Positions 51,288 through 59,900 of a stretch of DNA of 64,000 nucleotides are shown here, in pieces. Positions within the stretch are counted from its first letter, which is position 1. Every line of letters starts with the position of its first letter. The notes under the pieces were generated by a model. It worked only from the letters and a program-made list of their open reading frames with translations. It was not told where the DNA came from and searched no databases. The stretch covers positions 1 through 64,000 of the forward strand of contig NZ_JBHYDM010000020.1 of the NCBI RefSeq assembly GCF_051860665.1, written 5' to 3'. This DNA is from Falsiroseomonas sp051860665. GTDB taxonomy: Bacteria; Pseudomonadota; Alphaproteobacteria; Acetobacterales; Acetobacteraceae. The position numbers and the translations under genes were made by a program.

Positions 51288-52253
51288 CTACCGGTCCGGC
51301 TGGAAGACATGCGCCATGAACCACTGTTCGGGATGGGCGCGCACAACCGCCTCCACCACCCGGTCCAAGGCCGCGATATCCTCCAGCACCGCCGCGCGAC
51401 CGCGCCCTTGCGGGCCGACCGGGACGGGCGGAAGAAAATGCAGGCGGAAGCGGGCGGCCTCGCCCAACCGCTCGGCATAGGCCGGCACCAGCGCCGCGCC
51501 GGTGGAGGAGGCCAGGCGCACGGCGCGCATGATGTTCCCGTCCATGCGCAGCGGCCGGCCGAGGGCGGGGGCATGCACCCTGCCCTCCCAGAACTCGTCC
51601 ACGTAATACAGCAGCGCCGCCTCCCGGCTCTCCAGCACGCGATGCGCCTCGAAAACCGCGCCCAGCGTCGGCGCCACGGCGACGGCGGCCTGCGGCCCCG
51701 CGGCGCTGCGGCTGCGCCCCCGCGCCCGGTCCGCGATGCGCATGCGAAAACGGTTGGGCAGGCGCTGGTAGATGGCGTGGAAGGGAATGCCGAGCTGGGC
51801 GAGGCCGGCATGCACCACCTCCCAATTCCCGACATGCAGCCCGGCCACGATCAGCGGCTGGCCGGCCTCGCGCGGGCCCAGCACATGCTCGGCGCCCACC
51901 ACCTCGATGCGGCCCTCGGCGCGGAAGCGGGACAGGGCGGCGAATTCGCCGAAGCATCGGCCGACATGCGCCCAATGGGCGGCGAGCAGCGCCTCGATTT
52001 CCGCCTCACTCGCCTCCGGCCGCAGAAGCCGCAGCAGGGCGCGGACGCGGTCGGAGCCCACCTGCCGCTTGCGCCCGGCCCGCAGCCCCATGCGGGCGCC
52101 GAAGGCGGAGGCGGCCTCGGTGGGCAGGGCGCGCATCGCCTGGTGCGGCAGCCAGTCGGCCAGGCCCTGCAGGGGATCGCGAACCCAGTAGCGCAGCAGC
52201 GCCTGGCGTTCGGTCCAGCGCCAGGGCGGTGCGGGGTAGAGGTGGTCAACCAA
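51288..52253 (-). CDS. LpxL/HtrB-family lysophospholipid acyltransferase
   Basis: 321 residues. The HX4D/E-type catalytic motif is His140-Glu145 (GLHVGNWEVVHA). Acyl-binding segments FHAIYQRLPNR and GALVPAYAERLGEA follow. The family adds late acyl chains to lipid A or other lipids. The N-terminal membrane helix typical of LpxL is not obvious. Its start overlaps the P450 end by 8 bp, so its substrate may relate to the P450 product. Confidence 0.85.
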   Translation of the reverse strand: MVDHLYPAPPWRWTERQALLRYWVRDPLQGLADWLPHQAMRALPTEAASAFGARMGLRAGRKRQVGSDRVRALLRLLRPEASEAEIEALLAAHWAHVGRCFGEFAALSRFRAEGRIEVVGAEHVLGPREAGQPLIVAGLHVGNWEVVHAGLAQLGIPFHAIYQRLPNRFRMRIADRARGRSRSAAGPQAAVAVAPTLGAVFEAHRVLESREAALLYYVDEFWEGRVHAPALGRPLRMDGNIMRAVRLASSTGAALVPAYAERLGEAARFRLHFLPPVPVGPQGRGRAAVLEDIAALDRVVEAVVRAHPEQWFMAHVFQPDR

Positions 52254-53646
52254 GCGGCGCGATCCGCATCGGCAGGGTTTCGCCCGGGCGCAGCGTCAGC
52301 CGCGCCACCGGCATCACCTGCGTCCCCGGCTCCAGCGCCAGCCGGAAATGGCCGGCGAGCGCGGCCAGGCAGATGGTCGCCTCGGCCAGGCCCAGATGCA
52401 TGCCCGTGCAGATGCGCGGCCCGGTGCTGAAGGGGATATAGGCATGCCGTGGCGGCTTCGGCGCGCCGGGCAGGAAGCGGTCGGGGATGAAGGCATCCGG
52501 CTGGTCCCAGAGGCCGGGCTTGCGGTGCAGCAGCCAGGGGCTGACCAGGATGATGGTGCCCTTCCGCACCGGGCGGTCGCCGATCCGGTCCGGCCCCAGC
52601 GCCTCCCGCGACAGCAGCGGCACGGGGGGGTAGAGCCGCAGCGTCTCCTCCACCACGGCGCGGGTGAAGGGCAGGTTGGGCAGGTCGGCGAGCGTCGCCA
52701 CGCGATCGCCCAGCGCACCGCGCACCTCCTCGACCAGGCGGGTCGCGCTCGGCGCGTCCTGGGAGAGCATGAACAGCGCCCAGGCGAGGGTATTGGCCGT
52801 GGTCTCGTGGCCGGCCATGAACAGCACGATCGCCTCATTGCGGAAGGCGCGGCGGTCCATCGGGCGGTCCGTGCCGGGAACCTTGGCCTCCGACATGGCG
52901 CGGATCAGGGAGGCCTCACCCTCCCCCGGCGCGTCCAAAATGCCGGCGATCAGCCCGTCCACCACCTGGTGGATGCGCCGCGCCGAATCCCGCACGGCGG
53001 CGCTGCGGTAGCGCGGAAACCAGTCCGGCAGGCCGAGCAGCGACAGGAGATCGGTCTGGCCGATGCAGGCCTGATAGTCCGCGAAGGCGGCGACCACCTC
53101 CTTCGCCGCATCGCGCCCCAGGGCGCGGCCGAAGATGGTGCGGCAGATGATCTCGGCGGTCAGGTGCCCCATCTCCGCCAGCACATCCAACGGACGGTCG
53201 GGCGGCAAGGCGCGCCAGGCGTTGCGGCGTTCGGCCGCGGCCTCGGTGATCGCGGGTGCGAGTTCCGCCAGGCGGGAGACATGGGTGACCGGGGCGACGA
53301 CGCGGCGGCGCTCGCGCCAGAGCGGCCCGTCGGAGACGAAGAGGCCGTCGCCCAGCAGCGGGATCAGCGCGTGGCGGTGCTGCGGGCTCTTGCGCTGGAA
53401 ATTCTCGTGCCGCTCGACGAAGACGTAGTGCACCGAGTCCGGGCTGTTGCAGACCACCACATCCCGCAGCAACAACCGGCTGCCATAGACGTCCCGCTCG
53501 AAGGAGGATTTGGCCCAGATGGCGAGCCAGTTCTCCCGCGCCAGCCTGAGCATCTGGCGCAGCGGCAGGCCCCGATCCGGCCTTGGCGGATAGGGCGGCA
53601 CATAGGGCGCCAAGGTGGTTGGCGGGGCAGCCGGTTCGATCAGCAT
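52246..53646 (-). CDS. Cytochrome P450
   Basis: 466 residues, soluble bacterial type. The haem Cys is Cys413 in FSTGPRICTG. The I-helix AGHETT lies near residue 280 and the K-helix ETLRLYPP (ExxR) near 330. The partner ferredoxin is not encoded here. It is transcribed 28 bp downstream of an alcohol dehydrogenase and overlaps an acyltransferase, so lipid or alcohol metabolism is plausible. Confidence 0.92.
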   Translation of the reverse strand: MLIEPAAPPTTLAPYVPPYPPRPDRGLPLRQMLRLARENWLAIWAKSSFERDVYGSRLLLRDVVVCNSPDSVHYVFVERHENFQRKSPQHRHALIPLLGDGLFVSDGPLWRERRRVVAPVTHVSRLAELAPAITEAAAERRNAWRALPPDRPLDVLAEMGHLTAEIICRTIFGRALGRDAAKEVVAAFADYQACIGQTDLLSLLGLPDWFPRYRSAAVRDSARRIHQVVDGLIAGILDAPGEGEASLIRAMSEAKVPGTDRPMDRRAFRNEAIVLFMAGHETTANTLAWALFMLSQDAPSATRLVEEVRGALGDRVATLADLPNLPFTRAVVEETLRLYPPVPLLSREALGPDRIGDRPVRKGTIILVSPWLLHRKPGLWDQPDAFIPDRFLPGAPKPPRHAYIPFSTGPRICTGMHLGLAEATICLAALAGHFRLALEPGTQVMPVARLTLRPGETLPMRIAPLG

Positions 53647-53674
53647 GCCCCGCAGACTACAGGGATGGGCGGCG

Positions 53675-54742
53675 TTACGCAGCCTCCGCCGTCAGCACGA
53701 TGCGGCCGGTCACCTTGCCCTCCCGCAGCCGCTGCAGGGCGCTGTCGGCGTTGCGCAGCGGCTCCCGCGTCACCGGGATGCCCGGCAAGCCGCCGCCCTG
53801 GGCGATCTTCACCAGCTCGCGCAGCTCCTTCGGATTGCCGACATAGCTGCCGCGCACGGTCAGCGCCCGCATCGCCATGACCGGCAGCGGCACCGTCAGC
53901 TCCCCACCGAAGAGCCCCACCTGGATCAGCGTGCCGCCCTTGGTCAGCGCGTCGAAGCACATGCGCGCGGTCTGGCTGCCATTCACCAGGTCGATGATCG
54001 CCTCCACCGGCCCGCCGCAGAGCGCGACCAGCCGCTGGACCGTGTCATCCCCGCCCGGCTGGAAGGTGTCGGAGGCCCCGGCCTGCCGCGCCGCCTCCAG
54101 TTTTTGTGCGCTCAGATCGACCGAGACGATGCGCTTGTGCCCCATGGCCTTCAGAACCGCGATCGCCTGCAGGCCCAGCCCGCCGGCGCCGACCAGCACG
54201 ATCGGCACCTCGGGCGGCATCGGCATGATCTTGTTGATGGCCGAATAGACGGTGATGCCGGAGCAGGCATAGGTGGCGGCCAGCGCCGGGTCGAGGTCGC
54301 CGGCATCGACCAGGTGGCGCGGCTCCGGCACCAGGATGTGCGTGGCGTAGCCACCATTCTGGAAAATCCCCAAGGCCTTGCCCTGGAGGCACATATTATC
54401 CTCCTCCGCCCGGCACTTGGCACAGGTGCCGCAGCCGACCCAGGGGAAGACGATTCGGGTCTGGCCGACGGCGAGCCCCTGCCCCTCGGCCTCCGGCCCC
54501 CATTTCACCACGCGGCCCACCGTCTCATGCCCCATGGCCAGCGGCAGCTTCACGCCGCGATCCGAGAGCTTCATCTTGCCGCGGCTGCCTAGGTCCCATT
54601 CGCCTTCCCAGACATGGATGTCGGAATGGCAGACGCCGGCATGGGTAACCTCGAGCAGGACCTGCTTGCCGGTGGGCTCCGGCGTCGGCAGCTCGATCTC
54701 CTGCAGCGGCTCTCCGGCTGCGACCACGGCCCAGGCTTTCAT
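53675..54742 (-). CDS. Zinc-dependent medium-chain alcohol dehydrogenase
   Basis: 355 residues from ATG 54742. Catalytic zinc ligands are Cys38 and His72-Glu73 (GVCHSD, GHETVG). The structural zinc cysteines are 104, 107, 110 and 118 (VGCGTCAKC and DNMC). The NAD(P) motif is GAGGLGLQAI. It oxidises alcohols or reduces aldehydes. It heads the ADH-P450-acyltransferase operon, 54 bp after the Bug gene on the same strand. Confidence 0.93.
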   Translation of the reverse strand: MKAWAVVAAGEPLQEIELPTPEPTGKQVLLEVTHAGVCHSDIHVWEGEWDLGSRGKMKLSDRGVKLPLAMGHETVGRVVKWGPEAEGQGLAVGQTRIVFPWVGCGTCAKCRAEEDNMCLQGKALGIFQNGGYATHILVPEPRHLVDAGDLDPALAATYACSGITVYSAINKIMPMPPEVPIVLVGAGGLGLQAIAVLKAMGHKRIVSVDLSAQKLEAARQAGASDTFQPGGDDTVQRLVALCGGPVEAIIDLVNGSQTARMCFDALTKGGTLIQVGLFGGELTVPLPVMAMRALTVRGSYVGNPKELRELVKIAQGGGLPGIPVTREPLRNADSALQRLREGKVTGRIVLTAEAA

Positions 54743-54796
54743 GCGCGCGTTTCCCCGATTGCGTGGCGGGCATCGCAACAGGGGAAGGCCCGCCGG

Positions 54797-55768
54797 TCAA
54801 TCCGGGCGGATATTGTTCTCCCGCACCACCTGACCCCAGGTCGCGATCTGCCGGGACAGGAAGGGCGCGAAGGCCGCCTCCCCCTGCGGCTCCAGGTCGA
54901 TGCCGAGCGCCAGCACGCGCTGGCGCAGTTCCGGGATCGCCAGCGCCTCGAGCAGCGCCGCCTCCATGCGCTGCTTGATCGGCGTGGGGATGCCGGCGGG
55001 GCCGAGAAACCCCCAGAAGGCGCGGGCATCGATGCCGGGCACACCGGATTCCGCGAGCGTCGGGATATCGGGCATGGAGGGCGAGCGGGTCGCGCCGGTC
55101 TGCGCCAGCGGCACCAGCGCGCCGCTGTCGATATGCGCGCCGATGGCGGGCCGCGTGGCGACGGGAAGGTCCACTTCGCCGGCCACAGCGGCGACCGAAA
55201 GCGGGCCGCCGCCGCGATAGGGCACATGCACCAGTTGAAGGCCGGCCGCCTTGCCGACCAGCGCCATGGTCAGATGCGCCAGCGACCCGTTGCCGATGGT
55301 GCCATAGGTGAGCGTATCCGGCTTCGCCTTGGCGGCTGCCGCCATCTCGCCAAAACTCTTGAAGGGCCGTGTGCGATGCGCGGTGAGCACCATCGGCGCC
55401 GTTCCGAACAGCAGCAGCGGCGTCAGGTCCCGCTCCGTGTCGAAGCCGATATTCGGGATCAGGGACGGGTTCACCGCATGGGTGTCGAAGACCAGCACCC
55501 AGCTGTTCCCATCCGGCGCGCTGCGCGCCACCGCCGCCGTACCGATGGCGCCCGAGGCGCCGGTGCGGTTCTCCACCACCACATTGGTGCCGAGGATGCG
55601 GTTCAGATGCGGCTGCAGCAGCCGCGCCAGCGCATCCGTGCTGCCGCCGGGCGGAAAGGGTGCGACGATACGGATCGGGCCGGAGGGCCAGGCGGGCTGC
55701 GCACGCAGCGCCGGCGCGGCCAGCGCGGCGCCGGCCGAAAGCAGCACGCGGCGCGTGAGCTGGGGCAT
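54797..55768 (-). CDS. Tripartite tricarboxylate transporter (Bug) substrate-binding protein 3
   Basis: 323 residues from ATG 55768, with GGGAGG before it. The signal contains TRRVLLSAGAALAAPALRA, and the mature start is AQPAWPSGPIRIVAPFPPGGSTD. It shares long identical stretches with the 22335 copy (HVPYRGGGP, TVAESGVPGID-type segments) and is clearly its paralog. It is transcribed toward the ADH-P450 operon and may be part of it. No TctAB genes lie here. Confidence 0.92.
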   Translation of the reverse strand: MPQLTRRVLLSAGAALAAPALRAQPAWPSGPIRIVAPFPPGGSTDALARLLQPHLNRILGTNVVVENRTGASGAIGTAAVARSAPDGNSWVLVFDTHAVNPSLIPNIGFDTERDLTPLLLFGTAPMVLTAHRTRPFKSFGEMAAAAKAKPDTLTYGTIGNGSLAHLTMALVGKAAGLQLVHVPYRGGGPLSVAAVAGEVDLPVATRPAIGAHIDSGALVPLAQTGATRSPSMPDIPTLAESGVPGIDARAFWGFLGPAGIPTPIKQRMEAALLEALAIPELRQRVLALGIDLEPQGEAAFAPFLSRQIATWGQVVRENNIRPD

Positions 55769-55894
55769 GTTCTGGTTCCTCCCTGGTCTTTCTTGCCGAC
55801 CATTAGGCCGAAGCCCGGACCCGGCTACAAGCCGCGCCGCAACGGCCCCGCGTCCAAGGCGTTGGAGACACCGGACCATGAGGAGGATTGCGAC

Positions 55895-56134
55895 ATGATC
55901 AGGAAGCCCATCGCTCCCGCCAGCTCGGACGCACCGGGCGAGCTGGCCGGCGAGGACCTGACCGGCCTGGTCGACGGCCTGACCGGCCACCCCAAGGGGC
56001 TGGACCTCCGCGAAGCCGAGGCTGGCGCGGCCGCCGCCGAAGCCGCCGAAGCCACGGAGATGACGGAGGAGGAGCGCGAGGCGGCCGAGGAGGCGGAGGC
56101 GCGCCCCAACCTCGGCTTCACCCCGCCGCGCTGA
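55895..56134 (+). CDS. Small acidic Ala/Glu-rich protein
   Basis: 79 residues with an ideal AGGAGG site at 55881-55886, 8 bp before ATG. The sequence is very acidic in the middle (ATEMTEEEREAAEEAEARPNLG) and likely disordered. No family is recognised. Its 3' end overlaps the convergent esterase gene by 17 bp. The excellent ribosome site makes translation likely despite the unusual composition. Confidence 0.65.
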   Translation: MIRKPIAPASSDAPGELAGEDLTGLVDGLTGHPKGLDLREAEAGAAAAEAAEATEMTEEEREAAEEAEARPNLGFTPPR

Positions 56135-56969
56135 GGGCGATCTCCGCCGCGCGGCGGGCCATGCCGGCATTGTCGTGGCCAACATCCGGCACCGTCTCCA
56201 GCCGCCACCGGAAAGGCAATTCGAGCCGCCAGGCCTCGGCGCGGGCGGTGGCGTAGAAGTTCAGACCGCGCGCCAGCCGATGCGGGCCCTGCGCCATGGC
56301 GCCGGGCTGGCGCGGCAGGGAGGGATGGCGCGGATCGGCGTCATCGGCACCGAGCAGCACGGTGACGGGCCGCGCGAAGGCGGCCTCCAGCCGCGACTCC
56401 TCCAGCGCGATGCCACCGAGGCCGAAGGGAAAGGCCACGTCCCGCACCGGCATGGTGTAGGAGCCCGCATTGGCGGTGATGATCGCCTCCGCCCGGCTGG
56501 CCTCCGCCAGCAGCAGGGTGCGATGGACGAATTGCGCGCCGGCGGAATGGCCGAACAGCGTGTAGCCGGGGCGCGTTGCGCCGGTGCGGGCGCGCACCGC
56601 GTCCCAGATCCGGTCGATCAGGCCGAAGGTCCAGGATTCAGGCGGGTTGGGCCGAAGATCCTCGGTGACGACATTGCCCCAGGTGTAGGAGGCGACGGTC
56701 GGAAACAGCGCGCGGGAGAATTCGGGGGCGACCAGCAGCAGGTTGGCGGCCTCCGCCTGCGGCGCCCATTCCGCCAGGTAGCGATCGGCGTCCCGCCGCA
56801 GCCCGTGCAGGACGATGATGGCGCGGCCATCGGGGCGCCAGTTCGTGGGGCGATGGACGAAGATGCGCAGGCCGGCGGGGTCCGGCATTTCGAAGACCGT
56901 CTGGGCGCTTGCCACGCGCGGCAGCGCCGCCAGCGCACCCAGCGCAATCAGTTCGCGGCGATCCAGCAT
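56118..56969 (-). CDS. Alpha/beta hydrolase (esterase/depolymerase type)
   Basis: 283 residues. A signal peptide (LIALGALAALPRVASAQ) directs export. The nucleophile motif GHSAGAQFVHR, an acidic Asp in LGADDADPR and His in PDVGHDNAGMARR fit the alpha/beta fold of the PHB-depolymerase/feruloyl-esterase type. The natural substrate is unknown. Its end overlaps the small acidic gene by 17 bp. Confidence 0.85.
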   Translation of the reverse strand: MLDRRELIALGALAALPRVASAQTVFEMPDPAGLRIFVHRPTNWRPDGRAIIVLHGLRRDADRYLAEWAPQAEAANLLLVAPEFSRALFPTVASYTWGNVVTEDLRPNPPESWTFGLIDRIWDAVRARTGATRPGYTLFGHSAGAQFVHRTLLLAEASRAEAIITANAGSYTMPVRDVAFPFGLGGIALEESRLEAAFARPVTVLLGADDADPRHPSLPRQPGAMAQGPHRLARGLNFYATARAEAWRLELPFRWRLETVPDVGHDNAGMARRAAEIALSAAG

Positions 56970-57026
56970 GATGGTCCTCCCTGCCGTCGCAGCATCCGCG
57001 CGCCGGCAGGGGGATTCAAGCGTGCG

Positions 57027-58193
57027 TCACACCGGCCGCGGCGCCGGCGGCGGCGGCTTGGCTGCCTTCAGGGCCCGGCGGATATCACCCTCCAGCTTCT
57101 CCAGCTCCTCCGCCGCGCGCAGCCGCTGGCCGCGGGCCTCGTCGGCGATGCGCAAGCTGTCCTCGATGGTGGAGACCAGCGCGGCATTCGCCTTCTGCAC
57201 GGCGGCCAGGTCGAAGACGCCGCGTTCCAGCTCCGTGCGGGCTTCCAGGTTGCCGCGGCGCAGCGTCTCGGCATTGGCGGTCAGCAGCTGGTTGGTCAGG
57301 TCGGTGGCGGCCTTCACGGCCTGGCCGGCCTCGCGCATCCGGTGGATCGCCAGCGCCTGGGCCAGCTGCTGGCGCCAGAGCGGCACCGTGTTCGCCAGCA
57401 CCGAGTGGATCTTGCTCGCCAGGGCCTTGTCGTTTTCCTGGATCAGCCGGATCGAGGGCAGCGCCTGCATCGCCACCTGCCGCGTCAGGCGCAGGTCGTG
57501 CACGCGGCGGTCCAGCTCATCCCGCGCGCTGCGCAGGTCGCGCAGCTTCTGCGGCGCCAGGTCGTCCGTGGAATTGGCGACGGCCGCTTCCATCGCCGGA
57601 ATCGCCTCGCTGTCGGTCCTGCGCAAAACCTCCTCGCCGGCCTGCACATGGGTGCCGAGGGCGTGGAACCACTCCAGCGTCGCCTGGTACAGCCGCTCCA
57701 GCCGCTCCACATCCTCCAGCAGGCGCGTGCGGTGGGTGTCGAGCTTGTCGCCGATGCCCTCGATCTGGCCCTTCACCGTCTCATAGCGGCCGATGATCTC
57801 CGTCACCTCCGCGCCGGCCTTGGTGAAGATCCGGGCGAGGAAGCCGGGGCGTTCGTCGAGCTTGGTGACGTCGAAGCCGCGCAGCGTCTGCAGCAGGCTG
57901 GCCAGCGTGCGGCCGGCCTCCCCCGTTTCCTGGTTGCGGGCGCCTTCCAGCATGGCGTCCGCGGCGGCCTGGGCCTGGGTCTGGGTCTGCTGGCCGAAGC
58001 GCAGGATGGAACCGGGGTCGGACAGGTCGATCTGCTGCGCCAGCTCACCGATCATCGCATCCGGCACCGCGGCGCGGGCCGGCGCGGCCTCCGACAGGTC
58101 ACGCTCCGCGGCCGCCTGGGCGGTGGCGATCGGCGACGGCGCCGCGGCGGGCCCGCCATGGGGCTTCGGGCTGTTCGGCTTGGTCGTGCTCAT
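57027..58193 (-). CDS. telA: Toxic anion resistance protein TelA-like
   Basis: 388 residues. The TelA/YceG family core (IRLIQENDKALASKIHSVLANTVPLWRQQLAQALA) and a long helical region are present, with a Pro/Lys-rich N-terminus. TelA was linked to tellurite resistance, and homologs often sit beside XpaC-like genes as here. Its start overlaps the XpaC-like gene by 4 bp. Function in this organism is inferred only. Confidence 0.9.
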   Translation of the reverse strand: MSTTKPNSPKPHGGPAAAPSPIATAQAAAERDLSEAAPARAAVPDAMIGELAQQIDLSDPGSILRFGQQTQTQAQAAADAMLEGARNQETGEAGRTLASLLQTLRGFDVTKLDERPGFLARIFTKAGAEVTEIIGRYETVKGQIEGIGDKLDTHRTRLLEDVERLERLYQATLEWFHALGTHVQAGEEVLRRTDSEAIPAMEAAVANSTDDLAPQKLRDLRSARDELDRRVHDLRLTRQVAMQALPSIRLIQENDKALASKIHSVLANTVPLWRQQLAQALAIHRMREAGQAVKAATDLTNQLLTANAETLRRGNLEARTELERGVFDLAAVQKANAALVSTIEDSLRIADEARGQRLRAAEELEKLEGDIRRALKAAKPPPPAPRPV

Positions 58194-58966
58194 GCGTAAC
58201 CCTCCTGGCGCAGCCTTTCGGCGAGCACCTTCACCTGGATATCCAGCGCCACGCTCTCCTCAGCGCGCAGCTTGCTACGCAGTTCGTCGGCGGCGGTCTG
58301 CATGTCCGTGAGCAATTGCGGCAGGCTGGCCGGCGGCTCCGCGCCCGCATGCAGGCGCTGGGCGATGCGATCCAGCCCATCGAGATGCACGGCCAGGAAA
58401 CGGCGGGCGAGCGGCAGGCGGTCCGGCCGCGCATCCAGGTCGTCCAGCACCGCATCCATCGCCTGGGCGATGCCGGCCATGCGGGGTTCGGCGCTGATGC
58501 GCGCGAGGCGGGCGCGCGCTTCCTCCAGCGGGCCGGGCGGCGGGGGCGGCACGGCGGGGGCGGGCGGATCGACCTCCACCTGCGCGCCGTCATACATCAG
58601 CCGCGTGCCGAGCCAGGCACCGGCGGCCAGCAGCAGGGCGATGGGCAGGCCCGTATTGGCGCCGAGGAAGGCCACCAGACCGGTGGCCACCGCGGTGAGA
58701 ATCGCCGCCCGCCGCGTATCGCCCCGACGGCCTCGGCGCAGCACGCGGACCGCCAGGATCGGCAGCAGGATGCCGAGGCCGGCGGCGACCAGGCCGCGCG
58801 TATTCCCGCGCACCACCTCCACCACCACGTCGAAGAGCAGCGGCCAGGTGAAGAGCGGCAGCAGCAGCCCGCGGGTGCCGTTGCGGAAATGGCTGAAGGC
58901 GCCCTCCGCCCGGGCGCGCGCGCCGCGCCAGGGGTCGTTCTGCCAAAGCCCGCGATCCTCCGCCAT
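58190..58966 (-). CDS. XpaC-like (5-bromo-4-chloroindolyl phosphate hydrolysis) protein
   Basis: 258 residues from ATG 58966. Helices (FTWPLLFDVVVEVV, GLVAAGLGILLPILAVRVL, AAILTAVATGLVAFLGA and others) make up the first half. The C-terminal coiled/soluble part has LDGLDRIAQRLHAGAEPP. It resembles the XpaC family next to TelA. It overlaps a 39-codon ORF upstream by 1 bp (TGATG), making a translationally coupled trio. Confidence 0.8.
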   Translation of the reverse strand: MAEDRGLWQNDPWRGARARAEGAFSHFRNGTRGLLLPLFTWPLLFDVVVEVVRGNTRGLVAAGLGILLPILAVRVLRRGRRGDTRRAAILTAVATGLVAFLGANTGLPIALLLAAGAWLGTRLMYDGAQVEVDPPAPAVPPPPPGPLEEARARLARISAEPRMAGIAQAMDAVLDDLDARPDRLPLARRFLAVHLDGLDRIAQRLHAGAEPPASLPQLLTDMQTAADELRSKLRAEESVALDIQVKVLAERLRQEGYA

Positions 58967-59085
58967 CAGCGGAACAGCGCGATGGCGCTGGCCAGCCAAA
59001 GGCTGAGCGTCAGCAGCCAGAAGCCGGCAACGCGCCGCGCGGGCGCCGGCAGGGTGGGCAGCAGGATCTTGGGAGGTCGGGCCAT
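58966..59085 (-). CDS. 39-residue membrane peptide upstream of xpaC/telA
   Basis: A 39-codon ORF from ATG 59085 to TGA 58966-58968, the stop overlapping the XpaC start by 1 bp. The N-terminus is basic (MARPPKILLPTLPAPARR), and the rest is one hydrophobic helix (VAGFWLLTLSLWLASAIALF). It could be a small membrane subunit or a translational leader. It was not previously obvious because of its size. Confidence 0.55.
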   Translation of the reverse strand: MARPPKILLPTLPAPARRVAGFWLLTLSLWLASAIALFR

Positions 59086-59237
59086 GGCGCCCCAAGAGAT
59101 CGCCGCGCGGGGGCGCCGGATCAAGGGCAGGCGCCAAGTTAGGCGAAGCCGATGCCCGGCATAGGCGGATCCGGCGGGACGAGGCGGCGCGGGCGTGCTC
59201 TAGTCTGTGCGTCATCGCATCGGAAAGGCCGCGACAC

Positions 59238-59867
59238 ATGACCACCGCCCGCCCCCAGCCCCTGGCGCCCGAGGCGCTGCACAACGTCACCGGCGGCGAA
59301 GGCGGCCGCGGCGGCGGCGGCCCCCTCTTCGGCACCGGCACCGCCGACGAGGTCTTCGGCACCGAGCATGCGGACCGGATCTCCACCGGCGCCGGGCGGG
59401 ACCTGGCGGTGGGTGGCGCCGGCGATGACGTGATCGGCGGCGGCGAAGGCAATGACCGGCTGCTTGGCGGCAGCGGCGACGACACGCTGGCGGGTGGCCA
59501 GGGCGCGGATCATGCCGATGGCGGCGACGGGTCCGACACCATCCTGTGGCGGCCCGGCGAGGGCAATGACACGCTGCGCGGCGGCCACGACGCGGTCTGG
59601 GGCGAGGAGAGGCTGCCCGGCCAGCAGCCGGAAGGCCCCGATGGCAGCACCGATACGCTGCGCCTGGAGCTCACCGGCCTGACGCCGGAGCAGCTGATCG
59701 CGGCGATGACCCTGGCGGAAGGCTCCGCCCAGCCGGTGCTCCAGGATGGCTGGATCGATGTGACCGGCGTGACCGGCAGCATCACCATCGGCGGCGAGAC
59801 CATCCACTTCTCGCAATTCGAGCGGCTGGAACTGGCCAACTCGGAGACGCCCTCCTTCGGGCGCTGA
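59238..59867 (+). CDS. Double-glycine-leader RTX calcium-binding protein 1
   Basis: 209 residues. The first 20 residues (PLAPEALHNVTGG) match the double-glycine leader consensus: Leu9 at -12, Leu14 at -7, Val17 at -4, Gly19-Gly20 at -2/-1. A Gly-rich linker follows, then RTX nonapeptide repeats (about residues 45-105: GGAGDDVIGGGEGNDRLLGGSGDDTLAGG). A C-terminal domain (about 138-203) contains TGLTPEQLIAAMTLAEGSA and TGSITIGGETIHFSQFERLEL. RTX repeats bind Ca2+ and usually go through type I secretion, whereas double-glycine leaders suit peptidase-ABC exporters. No such transporter is in the window. Confidence 0.88.
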   Translation: MTTARPQPLAPEALHNVTGGEGGRGGGGPLFGTGTADEVFGTEHADRISTGAGRDLAVGGAGDDVIGGGEGNDRLLGGSGDDTLAGGQGADHADGGDGSDTILWRPGEGNDTLRGGHDAVWGEERLPGQQPEGPDGSTDTLRLELTGLTPEQLIAAMTLAEGSAQPVLQDGWIDVTGVTGSITIGGETIHFSQFERLELANSETPSFGR

Positions 59868-59900
59868 TCCGGGCGAGGCAATCGGCAAGGGAAAGCAGCG

